From Azohydromonas sediminis (GTDB lineage: Bacteria; Pseudomonadota; Gammaproteobacteria; Burkholderiales; Burkholderiaceae_C), in contig NZ_QOAZ01000024.1 in assembly GCF_003574675.1 (NCBI RefSeq), positions 1 to 56,476 on the forward strand: a stretch of DNA of 56,476 bases, in the 5' to 3' direction. The notes under the pieces are model-generated. The model had not been told where the DNA came from, made no database searches, and saw only the letters and a list, made by a program, of their open reading frames with translations. Both the position numbers and the translations under genes were made by a program. Position 1 is the first letter of the stretch. Each line of letters opens with the position of its first letter. Shown piece by piece: positions 44,704-53,828 of the stretch.

Positions 44704-45963
44704 TTACTGGTAGCCCTTCGGGAAGGGGTTCGGCTCGATCAGGTTCGGGCTCTCGGCGACGACCTTGAACTGGCCGTCGGGCAGGATCTGGCCGATGCGC
44801 GCCTTGCTCCACAGGTGGTGGTTCTCGTGGATCTTCACGTAACCCTCGGGCGCCTCCTTGAATTCGATGCCCGGGCTGGCGGCTGCGACCTTGTCGACGT
44901 CGAAGCTGCCGGCTTTCTCGACCGCGAACTTCCACAGCCACGGGCCGAGGTAGGCGGCCTGGGTCACGTCGCCGATGACCGACTTGGGTCCGTACTTGGC
45001 CTTGAAGGCTTCGACGAACTTCTTGTTGTTCGGGTTGTCGAGGCTCTGGAAGTACTTCATGCAGGCGAAGAAGCCCGCGGCGTTCTCGCCGCCGATGCCC
45101 AGCAGCTCGTCCTCGGTGACCGAGATCGTCAGCAAGAACTGCCTGTCCGACGTGATGCCCGCCGCCTTGAGCTGCTTGTAGAAGGCGACGTTGGAACCGC
45201 CGACGACGATGGCGTATATGCAGTCGGGCTTGGCGACCTTGATCTTGTTGATCAGCGAGTTGAAGTTGGTGTGTCCGAGCGGGAAGTACTCTTCGCCGAC
45301 GACGCGGCCCAGCTTGGCGACGCGCTCGATGTGGGCGCGCGCGATCTTGTTGCTGGTGCGCGGCCAGATGTAGTCGCTGCCGATCAGGAAGAAGGTCTTG
45401 GCCTTCTTCTCCTGGGCCGCCCAGTCCAGGCCCCAGAGGATCTGCTGGGTCGCTTCCTGGCCGGTGTAGATGACGTTCTTGCTCTGCTCGAGACCCTCGT
45501 AGAACGTCGGGTAGTACAGCATGCCGTTCTCCTTTTCGAAGATCGGCAGCACCGCCTTGCGCGAGGCGCTGGTCCAGCAGCCGAACACGGCGGCGACGCG
45601 GTCGTTGACGAGCAGCTTCTTGCTCTTCTCGGCAAAGGTGGGCCAATCGCTGGCGCCGTCTTCCTTGATCACGCGGATGCGCCGGCCGAGCACGCCGCCG
45701 GCGGCGTTGATCTGATCGATCGCCAGCTGCTCGGCCTGGATCGAACCGGTTTCGCTGATCGCCATCGTGCCGGTGGCCGAGTGCAGCTGTCCCACGGTGA
45801 CCTCGGTGTCGGTCACCGCCAGCCGCGTGGTGTTGACTTTGGCGGTCGGGAACTGCTGCGCGAGCGTGCGCGGCGACAGTCCCACGAGCGGGAGTGCGGC
45901 GGCCCCCTGCAGCAGGCGGCGGCGCCGGAGCATCTCGAAAGCGTGGCGTACGGGGTCGTTCAT
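44704..45963 (-). CDS. urtA: urea/short-amide ABC transporter binding protein (UrtA/FmdD type)
   Basis: A 419-residue Tat-like exported binding protein (MLRRRRLLQGAAALPLVGLS, cleavage near 36). The mature sequence has the UrtA/AmiC pattern: VTVGQLHSATGTMAISETGSIQAEQLAIDQINAAGGVLGR, VFGCWTSASRKAVLPIFEKENGMLYYPTFYEG and SDYIWPRTSNKIARAH. ATG 45963 follows AGGAG at 10 bases; the frame extends upstream to 46125 with unrelated codons. It is the first gene of the operon. Formamidase in the same unit and no urease in the window argue for a short-chain amide ligand, with urea not excluded. Confidence 0.9.
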   Translation of the reverse strand: MNDPVRHAFEMLRRRRLLQGAAALPLVGLSPRTLAQQFPTAKVNTTRLAVTDTEVTVGQLHSATGTMAISETGSIQAEQLAIDQINAAGGVLGRRIRVIKEDGASDWPTFAEKSKKLLVNDRVAAVFGCWTSASRKAVLPIFEKENGMLYYPTFYEGLEQSKNVIYTGQEATQQILWGLDWAAQEKKAKTFFLIGSDYIWPRTSNKIARAHIERVAKLGRVVGEEYFPLGHTNFNSLINKIKVAKPDCIYAIVVGGSNVAFYKQLKAAGITSDRQFLLTISVTEDELLGIGGENAAGFFACMKYFQSLDNPNNKKFVEAFKAKYGPKSVIGDVTQAAYLGPWLWKFAVEKAGSFDVDKVAAASPGIEFKEAPEGYVKIHENHHLWSKARIGQILPDGQFKVVAESPNLIEPNPFPKGYQ

Positions 45964-46081
45964 GGTGGACTCTCCTGGGGTGACGTGGCGGGTCGTGGCG
46001 CGCTCGACGTGGGGCACCTCCCCGGTGCATCGTGAACGCCACATTGGGGAGCAGCGTAGGCGTCGATGGCGGTAGGCCGAA

Positions 46082-46097
46082 TACGTCATTCGACGTA
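46082..46097. promoter_or_regulatory. 16-base dyad between the amide operon and the sensor kinase
   Basis: TACGTC-ATTC-GACGTA is a perfect 6-4-6 inverted repeat. Its centre lies 126.5 bases from the urtA start on one side and 127.5 from the preferred kinase start on the other, so it could serve both divergent transcripts. The response regulator encoded downstream of the kinase is the obvious candidate to bind it; this is inference. Confidence 0.5.
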
Positions 46098-46216
46098 GCA
46101 GCGATGGCGCCGCGCGGCCCGACACTGCAGCCGTGCCGCGGTTCGCTTCTTGCTACGCGCGGGAAGGGCTGCTGCCCGCTGCGGCGGCACCGACCGGGTC
46201 ATTCACGAGGCCACCC

Positions 46217-49200
46217 TTGTCCATCGCTCCGCAGAAGATCCTGCGCATCCGCCGCGACTACAACAGCTGGGTCGCCAACGAGACGCTCGAGGACTACGCG
46301 CTGCGCTACACCGCCCGCCACGCGCGCAAGTGGAGCGAGTTCCGTGTGGCCAACACGGCGTTCGGCGCGACGTCGTTCCTCGCGCTGGAGGCCATCGGCG
46401 CGGCGATCGCGCTGAGTTACGGCTTCACCAACGCGCTGTGGGCGATCCTGGTCGTGGGGCTGATCACCTTCCTCACCGGGCTGCCGATCAGCGTCTACGC
46501 GGCCCGCCACGGCCTGGACATGGACCTGCTCACCCGCGGCGCGGGCTTCGGCTATCTGGGTTCGACGATCACGTCGCTCGTCTACGCGAGCTTCACCTTC
46601 ATCTTCTTCGCGCTGGAGGCGGCGATCCTCGGGCTGGCGTTGCAGATGCTCACCGGCTGGCCGCTGTGGGTCTGCTACCTGGTGTCGTCGCTGGGCATCG
46701 TGCCGCTGGTGATGTACGGCATCACGCTGATCTCGCGGCTGCAGTGGTGGACGCAGCCGGTGTGGCTGCTGCTGTGCGTGCTGCCGTACCTGGCGGTGGC
46801 GCTGAACGACCCCGCCAAGTACAGCGAGCTGACCTCGCTGGCCGGGCGCGTGTCGGGCAGCGCCGGCTTCGACGCCGTGATGTTCGGCGCCGCGGCGACG
46901 GTGGCCTTTTCCCTCGTCGTTCAGATCGGCGAGCAGGTCGACTACCTGCGTTTCCTGCCCGAGAAGACGCGGGCCAACCGCTGGCGGTGGTGGGCGGCGG
47001 TGCTGGTGGCCGGGCCGGGGTGGATCGTGCCCGGCATGGCCAAGATGCTCGGCGGTGCCTTCCTCGCCTTCCTCGTGCTGCAGGGGCAGCAGCCGCTGGA
47101 GCGGGCGGTGGATCCGACGCACATGTACTTGGCCGGGTTCGGCTATGTGTTCGATGACCCGCGCTGGGTGCTCGGGGCGACGGTGCTGTTCGTGCTGGTC
47201 TCGCAGGTCAAGATCAATCTGACCAATGCCTACGCCGGCTCGCTGGCGTGGTCGAACTTCTTCGCCCGGCTCACGCACAGTCACCCGGGGCGCGTCGTGT
47301 GGCTCGTGTTCAACGTGCTGATCGCTGTGCTGCTGATGATGCTCGGCGTGTTCGGCGCGCTCGAGAGCGTGCTCGGTCTGTACAGCAATGTCGCGATCGC
47401 GTGGGTCGGCGCGCTCGTCGCCGACCTGGTGATCAACAAGCCGCTGGGCTGGAGCCCGCGCCACGTCGAGTTCCGCCGCGCGTACCTGTACGACATCAAT
47501 CCGGTCGGCCTGGGCGCGATGCTGCTCGCCGCGGCCTGCGCGATGGCCGCCTATGGCGGCACGTTCGGCCCGGTGGCGCAGGCGTACGCCCCGTTCATCG
47601 CGCTGGCGGTCGCGCTGGTGGTCTCGCCGGTGCTCGCGTGGTGGACGAGAGGGCGCTACTACCTGGCGCGCCCGCTCTCCACGCCGTGGCGTCCCGGTGA
47701 ACCGGTGCGCTGCGCGGTGTGCGAGAACACCTTCGAGTCCGAGGACATGGCCACGTGCCCGGCCTACGGCGCGCCGATCTGCTCGCTGTGCTGCACGCTG
47801 GAGTCGCGCTGCCACGACCGGTGCAAGACGCGCTCGCGGGTGGCCGAGCAGGTCAGCGCGGCGCTGGCGGCCGTGCTGCCGCGCAGGCTGGCGCGGGCCG
47901 TCAACTTCCGCGTCGCGCATTACCTGGTGGTCGCGGCGTCGCTGGTGGGGCTGTGCGCAGCCATCCTCGCGGTGGTCTACACGCAGTACAGCGCCACCCA
48001 GCCGCCCGAGGTGGTGAGCGCGCTGCGCGGCTCGCTGCTGCAGGTGTTCGCGCTGCTGTCGCTGGCGGCGGCGGTGGGGGCTTGGGGCATCGTGCTGGGC
48101 AGCGAGAGCCGCCAGCGTGCGCAGCAGGAGTCCGACCGGCAGAATCTGCTGCTGACCCGGGAGATCGAGGCGCACCGCCAGACCGACGCGCAGCTGCAGC
48201 GTGCCAAGGACCTGGCCGACGCGGCCAACCAGGCCAAGACGCGCTACGTCACCGGCATCACGCACGAGCTGCGCACTCCGCTCAACAGCATCCTCGGCTA
48301 CGCGCAGATCCTGCTGAAGGATCCGCGCGTCGACGGTGAAGCCCGCGTCGCCGTCGACACGATCCGCCGCAGCGGCGAGCACCTGCACGGCCTGATCGAC
48401 GGCCTGCTCGACCTGGCCCGTATCGAGGCCGGCAAGCTGCGGCTCGACCTCGCACCGGTGGACCTGCGCGAGCTGCTCGACGACGTCGTCGGCATCGTGG
48501 CGCCGCAGGCCGAGGCCAAGGGCCTACGCTTCGAGCTGCGCGTGCACGGCCGCCTGCCGCCTTACGTGCGTGCCGACGCCAAGCGGCTGCGGCAGATCCT
48601 GATCAACCTGCTCGGTAACGCAGTGCGCTTCACCGAGCGCGGCGGCGTGACGCTGGCACTCGACCACCGGCGCGAGGTGGCGCGGTTCGAGGTCATCGAC
48701 ACCGGCATCGGCATCGCCGAGCAGGATCTGGAGCGCATCTTCCTGCCGTTCGAGCGCGGTACCGCCGGCCGGCGCAGCGGTGACCCGGGCACCGGTCTGG
48801 GCCTGACGATCACGCAGCTGCTCACCCAGCTGATGGGCGGCGAGCTGTCGGTGCGCAGCCGCCCGGGCGAGGGCAGCGTGTTCACGGTGCGCCTGTACCT
48901 GAGCGAGTCAGCGCCACCGCCGCGGCGAGATGGTGCGGCGCGCCGCCCGGTCACCGGCTACCTCGGGCCGCGGCGCACGCTGCTGATCGTCGACGACCAG
49001 CCGACGCAGCGCCAGATGCTGGCCGGCATGCTGATGCCCCTGGGCTTCGTCGTGCGCGAGGCCGCCAGCGGACCCGAGTGTCTCGAGCGGGCGCGTGACG
49101 AGGCCGTCGACGCGGTCCTGCTGGACATCGGCATGGCCCACATGGACGGCTGGGAGACCGCGCGCCGGCTGCGCGCGGCGGGCCACCACCGGCTCCCGAT

Positions 49201-49618
49201 CCTGATGGTGTCGGCCAATGCGTTCGAGAACGTGCCGGAGCGCTTGCGCGAAGCGGGGTGCCAGGCCTTCGTCGACAAGCCGGTGATCGAGTCGGAGCTG
49301 CTCGCCGCACTGGAGCGGCACCTGCATCTCGAATGGGCCATCGAACCATCGCCCCGTGAGCGGCTGCAAATGCCACGGCGCGTCGGCGCGCCGTCCGGAT
49401 CGGTGCTGCCGCCCGAAGCGCTGCAGCGCCTGCGCTACCTGCTGTGGCTCGGCCACCGGCAGGGGGTGGTGCAGCTGCTCGAAGCCTTGCACGACGAGCA
49501 ACCCGGGGCCGAACCCGAGGTCGCCGTGCTGCGCGAATGCGTCGAGCGGTGGGATGTCGCCGGTGTCGACGACTGGCTGCAACGGGCGCTGCAGGCCCAC
49601 GAGGAGACGTCGCGGTGA
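46217..49618 (+). CDS. NCS1-permease/histidine kinase/receiver fusion (sensor kinase)
   Basis: A 1,133-residue membrane sensor kinase. Residues about 30-470 are a complete NCS1-type (cytosine/purine/allantoin) permease of 12 helices (RDYNSWVANETLEDYALRYT, LTRGAGFGYLGSTITSL, INKPLGWSP). A cysteine cluster follows at 499-536 (CAVC, CPAYGAPICSLCC, CHDRC), then two more helices near 560 and 600. The kinase core has the H-box ITHELRTPLNSILGY (His683), N-box LINLLGNAVRFTE, DTGIGI and GTGLGL. A receiver with Asp970 (VLLDIGMAHMDG) and an 80-residue helical end complete it. TTG 46217 follows ACGAGG and fits the family start; GTG 46133 would add 28 residues. It probably senses an amide or nucleobase-like compound for the divergent operon. 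Confidence 0.88.
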   Translation: MSIAPQKILRIRRDYNSWVANETLEDYALRYTARHARKWSEFRVANTAFGATSFLALEAIGAAIALSYGFTNALWAILVVGLITFLTGLPISVYAARHGLDMDLLTRGAGFGYLGSTITSLVYASFTFIFFALEAAILGLALQMLTGWPLWVCYLVSSLGIVPLVMYGITLISRLQWWTQPVWLLLCVLPYLAVALNDPAKYSELTSLAGRVSGSAGFDAVMFGAAATVAFSLVVQIGEQVDYLRFLPEKTRANRWRWWAAVLVAGPGWIVPGMAKMLGGAFLAFLVLQGQQPLERAVDPTHMYLAGFGYVFDDPRWVLGATVLFVLVSQVKINLTNAYAGSLAWSNFFARLTHSHPGRVVWLVFNVLIAVLLMMLGVFGALESVLGLYSNVAIAWVGALVADLVINKPLGWSPRHVEFRRAYLYDINPVGLGAMLLAAACAMAAYGGTFGPVAQAYAPFIALAVALVVSPVLAWWTRGRYYLARPLSTPWRPGEPVRCAVCENTFESEDMATCPAYGAPICSLCCTLESRCHDRCKTRSRVAEQVSAALAAVLPRRLARAVNFRVAHYLVVAASLVGLCAAILAVVYTQYSATQPPEVVSALRGSLLQVFALLSLAAAVGAWGIVLGSESRQRAQQESDRQNLLLTREIEAHRQTDAQLQRAKDLADAANQAKTRYVTGITHELRTPLNSILGYAQILLKDPRVDGEARVAVDTIRRSGEHLHGLIDGLLDLARIEAGKLRLDLAPVDLRELLDDVVGIVAPQAEAKGLRFELRVHGRLPPYVRADAKRLRQILINLLGNAVRFTERGGVTLALDHRREVARFEVIDTGIGIAEQDLERIFLPFERGTAGRRSGDPGTGLGLTITQLLTQLMGGELSVRSRPGEGSVFTVRLYLSESAPPPRRDGAARRPVTGYLGPRRTLLIVDDQPTQRQMLAGMLMPLGFVVREAASGPECLERARDEAVDAVLLDIGMAHMDGWETARRLRAAGHHRLPILMVSANAFENVPERLREAGCQAFVDKPVIESELLAALERHLHLEWAIEPSPRERLQMPRRVGAPSGSVLPPEALQRLRYLLWLGHRQGVVQLLEALHDEQPGAEPEVAVLRECVERWDVAGVDDWLQRALQAHEETSR

Positions 49619-50511
49619 CCAAGGGGCGGGACGTCGTGCTCGTCGTCGACGACGCGCCGGGATCGCTGGGCGCGCTCGCCAGCGAGCTCGAGGCGGAGGG
49701 CTATACGGTGCTGCTGTCGTCCGACGGTGCCGATGCGCTCGAGCGGCTGCGGTGGGTGACGCCCGATGCCGTGCTGCTCGACGCCGTGATGCCCGGGCTC
49801 GACGGCTTCGAGGTCTGCCGCCGCATCAAGGCCGAGCCCGCGTGGTCGCATGTGCCGGTGATCTTCATGACGGGGCTGGCGCAGACCGAGCACGTCGTCG
49901 CCGGCTTCGACGCCGGCGGGGTCGACTACGTCGTCAAACCGCTGCGCGCGGCCGAGGTGCTGGCCCGCTTGGCCACACACGTGCGCAACGCGCGCGCGGT
50001 GCGGCTGGCGCGCGACGCGGTCGACGTGGCGGGCCACGGTGTCGTCGTCGTCGACGCGCGTGGCCGCGTGGCCTGGTGTTCGCCGCGCGCGCGCCAGCTC
50101 ATGCACGAGTGCTTCGGCAGCGACGACGCGGCGCTGGTGCCGCTGCAGACCTGGCTGGCCGACGCCGCTGCCGTGGGGCCCGACGGGCTGCTGTGCCGGG
50201 CCTGCGGCAGCGGCGAGCTGCTGGCCCGGCGACTCGGCGAGGTGGCACTCGGCGAGACGATGTGGCTGCTGGCGTGGCGCCAGGCGAGCGACGCGACGAC
50301 GCTGCGGCTGCAGCGCGCGGCGCTGACGCCGCGTGAAGCCGAGGTGCTGTCCTGGGTGGCCAAGGGCAAGACGAACCGCGACATCGCCGACATCCTGGGC
50401 ATGAGCCCGCGCACGGTCAACAAGCACCTCGAGCACGTGTTCGAGAAGCTCGGGGTCGAGACGCGCGCCGCCGCCGCCGCACTGGCCAGCCGCGCGGGCG
50501 GCGATGCGTGA
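49615..50511 (+). CDS. LuxR-type response regulator with PAS-like middle
   Basis: A 298-residue regulator. The receiver domain (1-125) has Asp56 (VLLDAVMPG), acidic residues in VLVVDDAP and Lys in VDYVVKPLRAAE. Residues about 135-225 resemble a PAS fold (GHGVVVVDARGRVAWCSPRARQLM) and contain CRACGSGELL. The C-terminal LuxR helix-turn-helix is LTPREAEVLSWVAKGKTNRDIADILGMSPRTVNKHLEHVFEKLG. It starts with GTG overlapping the kinase stop (GTGA), preceded by GAGGAG. It should be the output regulator of the permease-kinase and act on the fmd/urt promoter. Its stop abuts the stop of the convergent DUF1631 gene (TGATCA). Confidence 0.88.
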   Translation: MTKGRDVVLVVDDAPGSLGALASELEAEGYTVLLSSDGADALERLRWVTPDAVLLDAVMPGLDGFEVCRRIKAEPAWSHVPVIFMTGLAQTEHVVAGFDAGGVDYVVKPLRAAEVLARLATHVRNARAVRLARDAVDVAGHGVVVVDARGRVAWCSPRARQLMHECFGSDDAALVPLQTWLADAAAVGPDGLLCRACGSGELLARRLGEVALGETMWLLAWRQASDATTLRLQRAALTPREAEVLSWVAKGKTNRDIADILGMSPRTVNKHLEHVFEKLGVETRAAAAALASRAGGDA

Positions 50512-52500
50512 TCACTGCAGCGAAACCTGCGTCGTCAGCTTCGCGATCGTGCGCCGCACCAGCGACGACGGCGGCAGCGGCTGCACCAGCCGTGCGGCCT
50601 GCAGCCGCTCGAGCGCGCGACGCGTCATCGAGTGCGTCGTGCGCGCATCGGCATCGTCGGCGAGCAGCAGGTACTGGCCGCGCTCGCTGCGCCACAGCAG
50701 CTGCACGCGCGTCCAGCGCCCGCCGATGAACATGCGCCGCATCTGGCCCACGGCGAACGTGTCGGCGGGCATGCCGCCATCGTCGACGCCGGTGGGCAGG
50801 AACTCGGCGGGCACCGTTTCCATCGACGCGACGTCGATCACCGAGTCGCCGAACGGCCGCGGCGGCGGCTCGTCGGCGCGGATCTGGTCGCGCAGGCGCT
50901 GCACGACGTCGGCCGCGCCCGGCGCGCGCGCGTCGCCGGCAGCGCGCCCGCGCAGCGCCTCGGTGTGCGCCGCCATCAGCTGGTCGAGGACGGCGTCGCG
51001 CTCGGCGTCGGGCAGCGCGATCGATGCCATGCCGCTGCGCAGCGTGCCCAGCAGCGGCGGCAGCAGCGCGAGCAGCTTCTGGCGGCTGGCCGGGTCGGGC
51101 GGCACGTCCAGGCTCCACAGCAGGTCGTCGACGGCGCGCACGAAAGCCTGCGTGCGCGCGTGCGCCTCGCCGTGCTCGACCATCGCCTGCGCGATCACGC
51201 GTGCCCACGGCCCGGCGAGGAAGCGGCGCACCGCTGGCGGCACGTTGCGCGACGCCATCTGCTCGGCCAGCCGCTCGGCCAGCCGGTGCTGCAGCACCTC
51301 GCGTTGCTCGACGCGTGCCAGCTGCGCGATCGCCGGCTGCCCGGCAGCCAGGCGTTCTTGCCACAGCGCGTCGGCTTCGGCGTCGATCGCGGCCAGTGCG
51401 CGGCGCACCATCGCCGCGGTGGGCACGTCGGCGGCGGCCAGCTGGGCGGCCAGCGGCGTGCACGCGGCGAGCAACCGCCGCTGGCGCGCATCGCCGGGCG
51501 CGTAGTCCTCGCCGATGCGCGCGATGCGGTCGAGCAGCTGCCACACGGGGTGATCGAGGTCGTGCAGCGCCGACTCGTCGGCGAGCACGAGGCGCAGCAC
51601 CGGGTCCTGCAGCGCCGCGATGACGTCGCGCGCGTCGGCGCCGACGCGGTCGTCGGCGGCGAACGCGCGAAACAGCCGCGACACCAGCGCCGCGATCTGC
51701 GCCGCCTGCACCGGTGCCGCTGCCGTGCCGCCGGCGATCGTGTGGCCGGCGACGGTACTGCCCGGCGCACCGGCCGCCGCACGCGACAGCGAGATCTCGC
51801 CGAGCAGCGACTGCAGCGCGCTGGCGGCGCCGCGGCTGCCGCGCAGCGGCACGCTGCCCGGCGGCAGCTTGACGCTGCGGTAGGCGCTGGGCATCACGCC
51901 CTGCGCCTCGAGTCGCGCGGTGGCCTGCGCGAAGCCGCGCTTGAGCTCGTCGGCCAGCACGGCGCTGGCCGCGCGCAGCAGCACGATGCGCTGCGCCTGG
52001 TTCGCCAGCACCGTGCCGGTGGCGTCCCACAGCGCACCGGCGTAGGTGTGCGGGCGCAGCGGCAGGCTGTGCGCGCTCACGTGGCGCAGCCCGGCCAGCG
52101 CCGACGTGAAGGTCTGCAGCTCGCGCAGCTCCCACTCGGCGGTGCTGTCGATGACCTGCGCCGCGCGCGAGATCTCGATGTCGACCTCGACGCGCGATTC
52201 GTCGACCAGCTCGAGCTCGAGCGCCCCGCCGCGCGCCGGTGCGGCGGCCTCGCGCGCCGAGCGCATCTCGGCGGCGACGCGGCGCCGCAGCGCGTCGCAG
52301 AACGCTTCGCGGAACGCCGCGGCGCGGCCGGTCAGCGCTTCGAGCAGCGCGAAGTGGTGCGCGCGCTCGCTCGGGTACAGCGCGGCGCGCTCGGGGTCCT
52401 TCAGCGCGTGCAGCGTGCCGGCGTGCACGCGCTCGGCCAGCTCGGGGCAGCGGCGCAGCTCATCGTCGACGAACTGCTGGATCGATGCGGCGGCGGGCAT
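50512..52500 (-). CDS. DUF1631-domain protein
   Basis: A 662-residue cytoplasmic protein of the DUF1631 family, found mostly in beta- and gammaproteobacteria. Typical pieces are ELELVDESRVEVDIEISRAAQVI, ALWDATGTVLANQAQRIVLLRAAS, DDRVGADARDVIAALQDPVLRLVLADESALHDLDHPVWQLLDRIARIGEDY and a C-terminal beta-rich part (FIGGRWTRVQLLWRSERGQYLLLADDADARTHSMT-like). There are no membrane segments. The PilZ-like end suggests nucleotide-signal binding, but no function is established. It converges on the response regulator gene. Confidence 0.85.
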   Translation of the reverse strand: MPAAASIQQFVDDELRRCPELAERVHAGTLHALKDPERAALYPSERAHHFALLEALTGRAAAFREAFCDALRRRVAAEMRSAREAAAPARGGALELELVDESRVEVDIEISRAAQVIDSTAEWELRELQTFTSALAGLRHVSAHSLPLRPHTYAGALWDATGTVLANQAQRIVLLRAASAVLADELKRGFAQATARLEAQGVMPSAYRSVKLPPGSVPLRGSRGAASALQSLLGEISLSRAAAGAPGSTVAGHTIAGGTAAAPVQAAQIAALVSRLFRAFAADDRVGADARDVIAALQDPVLRLVLADESALHDLDHPVWQLLDRIARIGEDYAPGDARQRRLLAACTPLAAQLAAADVPTAAMVRRALAAIDAEADALWQERLAAGQPAIAQLARVEQREVLQHRLAERLAEQMASRNVPPAVRRFLAGPWARVIAQAMVEHGEAHARTQAFVRAVDDLLWSLDVPPDPASRQKLLALLPPLLGTLRSGMASIALPDAERDAVLDQLMAAHTEALRGRAAGDARAPGAADVVQRLRDQIRADEPPPRPFGDSVIDVASMETVPAEFLPTGVDDGGMPADTFAVGQMRRMFIGGRWTRVQLLWRSERGQYLLLADDADARTTHSMTRRALERLQAARLVQPLPPSSLVRRTIAKLTTQVSLQ

Positions 52501-52537
52501 GCCGCATTATCCGGCGCGGTCGCTGCCACGGCGGCGC

Positions 52538-53656
52538 TCAGCGGGGGGCGTCGCGCGGCCACAGCACCCACATGCGCAGCGGCTGCTTCATGCGCCCGGC
52601 CTGCGCTTCGGCGTCGCCGTCCCAGCCCCAGAAGAAGTCGGCGCGCACCGCACCGACGATCGCGCTGCCGGTGTCCTGCGCGACGACGAGCCGGCGCAGC
52701 GGCGTGCTGGCGAGCGGCTCGGTGGTGTCGAGCCACACCGGCGTGCCGTACGGGATGCTGCGCGGGTCGACGGCGATCGAGCGACCCGGCGTCAGCGGCA
52801 CGCCCTGCGCGCCGCGCGGGCCCACCGCCGGGTCGGGCAGCGGCTCCTCGCGGAAGAACACGACGCGCGGGTTGGCCCATAGCATCTCCTGCACGCGCTG
52901 CGGGTTGCGTTGCGCCCAGGCCTTGATCGCGGGCCACGACGCCTGCTCGGCGGGCAACTGGCCCTGGTCGATCAGCCAGCGCCCGACCGAGCGGTACGGC
53001 TGGTCGTTGTGGCCGGCGAACGCGAGGCGCACCGTCTGCACGCGCCCGTCGGGCTCGGTCACGCGCAACCGGCCCGAGCCCTGGATCTGCAGCACCAGCG
53101 CGTCGAGCGGGTCGGCCACGTAGGCGATCTCGCGTCCGCGCAGCGCCGCCTGCGCCGCCGGCAGCGTGTCGAGCTGCTGGCGCGTCCAGTATGGGCGGCG
53201 CGTCGCGAGGTCGGCCGGCGGCGCGTGCAGCGGCACGCGAAACGCGCCGCCGGGGACGCGCCGCGCCTCGACGAGCGGCTCGTAGTAGCCGGTGATCAGG
53301 CCGTCGGCGCTGCCGTCGGCCGCTTCGACGCGGTACGGCTGCAGGCGCTGCATCAGCCAGTGGCGCGCGGCGGCATCGTCGACGGGCGTGGCGGCCAGCG
53401 CCTGCGCGCACAGCGCGCCCCAGCCCGGCGCCGGGCGCTCGCAGCTGCGCTGCAGCGCCGGCCAGGCGCCGGCGAGCGTGTCGTCGAACCAGCCGGGCAG
53501 CGCGAGCCAGTCCACCGCAACCCAGCGCGCGCCCTCGCGCTCGATGACCGGCCCCGCCGCCGGGGCCGCCGGCGGCGCCTCGTGCGGGGGCATTGGCACT
53601 GGCGGCACGGCGCACGACGCGAGCGTTCCTAGAATCGTGGCCGCCGCGACCTTCAC
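52538..53656 (-). CDS. mltA: membrane-bound lytic murein transglycosylase A
   Basis: A 372-residue outer-membrane lipoprotein that cleaves peptidoglycan glycan strands to 1,6-anhydro ends. The start is set at GTG 53656, giving a compact lipoprotein signal (KVAAATILGTLASC). An ATG at 53722 is in frame but would overlap the divergent small gene. Domain evidence: LITGYYEPLVEARRVPGGAFRVPLHAPP, AYVADPLDALVLQIQGSGRL, the 3D-type loop GRSIAVDPRSIPYGTPVWLDTT and VVAQDTGSAIVGAVRADFFWGWD, where the Asp of RADFF matches the catalytic aspartate. It is followed by the DUF1631 gene on the same strand. Confidence 0.9.
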   Translation of the reverse strand: MKVAAATILGTLASCAVPPVPMPPHEAPPAAPAAGPVIEREGARWVAVDWLALPGWFDDTLAGAWPALQRSCERPAPGWGALCAQALAATPVDDAAARHWLMQRLQPYRVEAADGSADGLITGYYEPLVEARRVPGGAFRVPLHAPPADLATRRPYWTRQQLDTLPAAQAALRGREIAYVADPLDALVLQIQGSGRLRVTEPDGRVQTVRLAFAGHNDQPYRSVGRWLIDQGQLPAEQASWPAIKAWAQRNPQRVQEMLWANPRVVFFREEPLPDPAVGPRGAQGVPLTPGRSIAVDPRSIPYGTPVWLDTTEPLASTPLRRLVVAQDTGSAIVGAVRADFFWGWDGDAEAQAGRMKQPLRMWVLWPRDAPR

Positions 53657-53669
53657 GACGATCCCCGCG

Positions 53670-53813
53670 ATGTGGCTTCTCCTGCTCGAAGCGCTGGCCG
53701 CGCTGCTGCTGCTGATCTTCATCGTGTGGTGGACGATGTTCTCCGGCCGCCGGCGCGGCGAGCGGCGCAGCGGCGACGACGCCGCACCGCGGCGCGACGA
53801 TCCGCCGCGCTGA
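53670..53813 (+). CDS. 47-residue single-helix membrane protein
   Basis: A small protein starting MWLLLLEALAALLLLIFIVWW, one membrane helix, followed by TMFSGRRRGERR and a charged tail (DDAAPRRDDPPR). By memory a very similar short protein with the WWTMFSGRRRGER motif is found next to mltA in related Burkholderiales, which supports it as a real gene. ATG 53670 lies only 13 bases from the mltA start on the other strand, so its promoter must lie inside mltA. The positive-inside rule puts the C-terminus in the cytoplasm. Function unknown. Confidence 0.6.
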   Translation: MWLLLLEALAALLLLIFIVWWTMFSGRRRGERRSGDDAAPRRDDPPR

Positions 53814-53828
53814 GGCCCCGCGGCGCAC

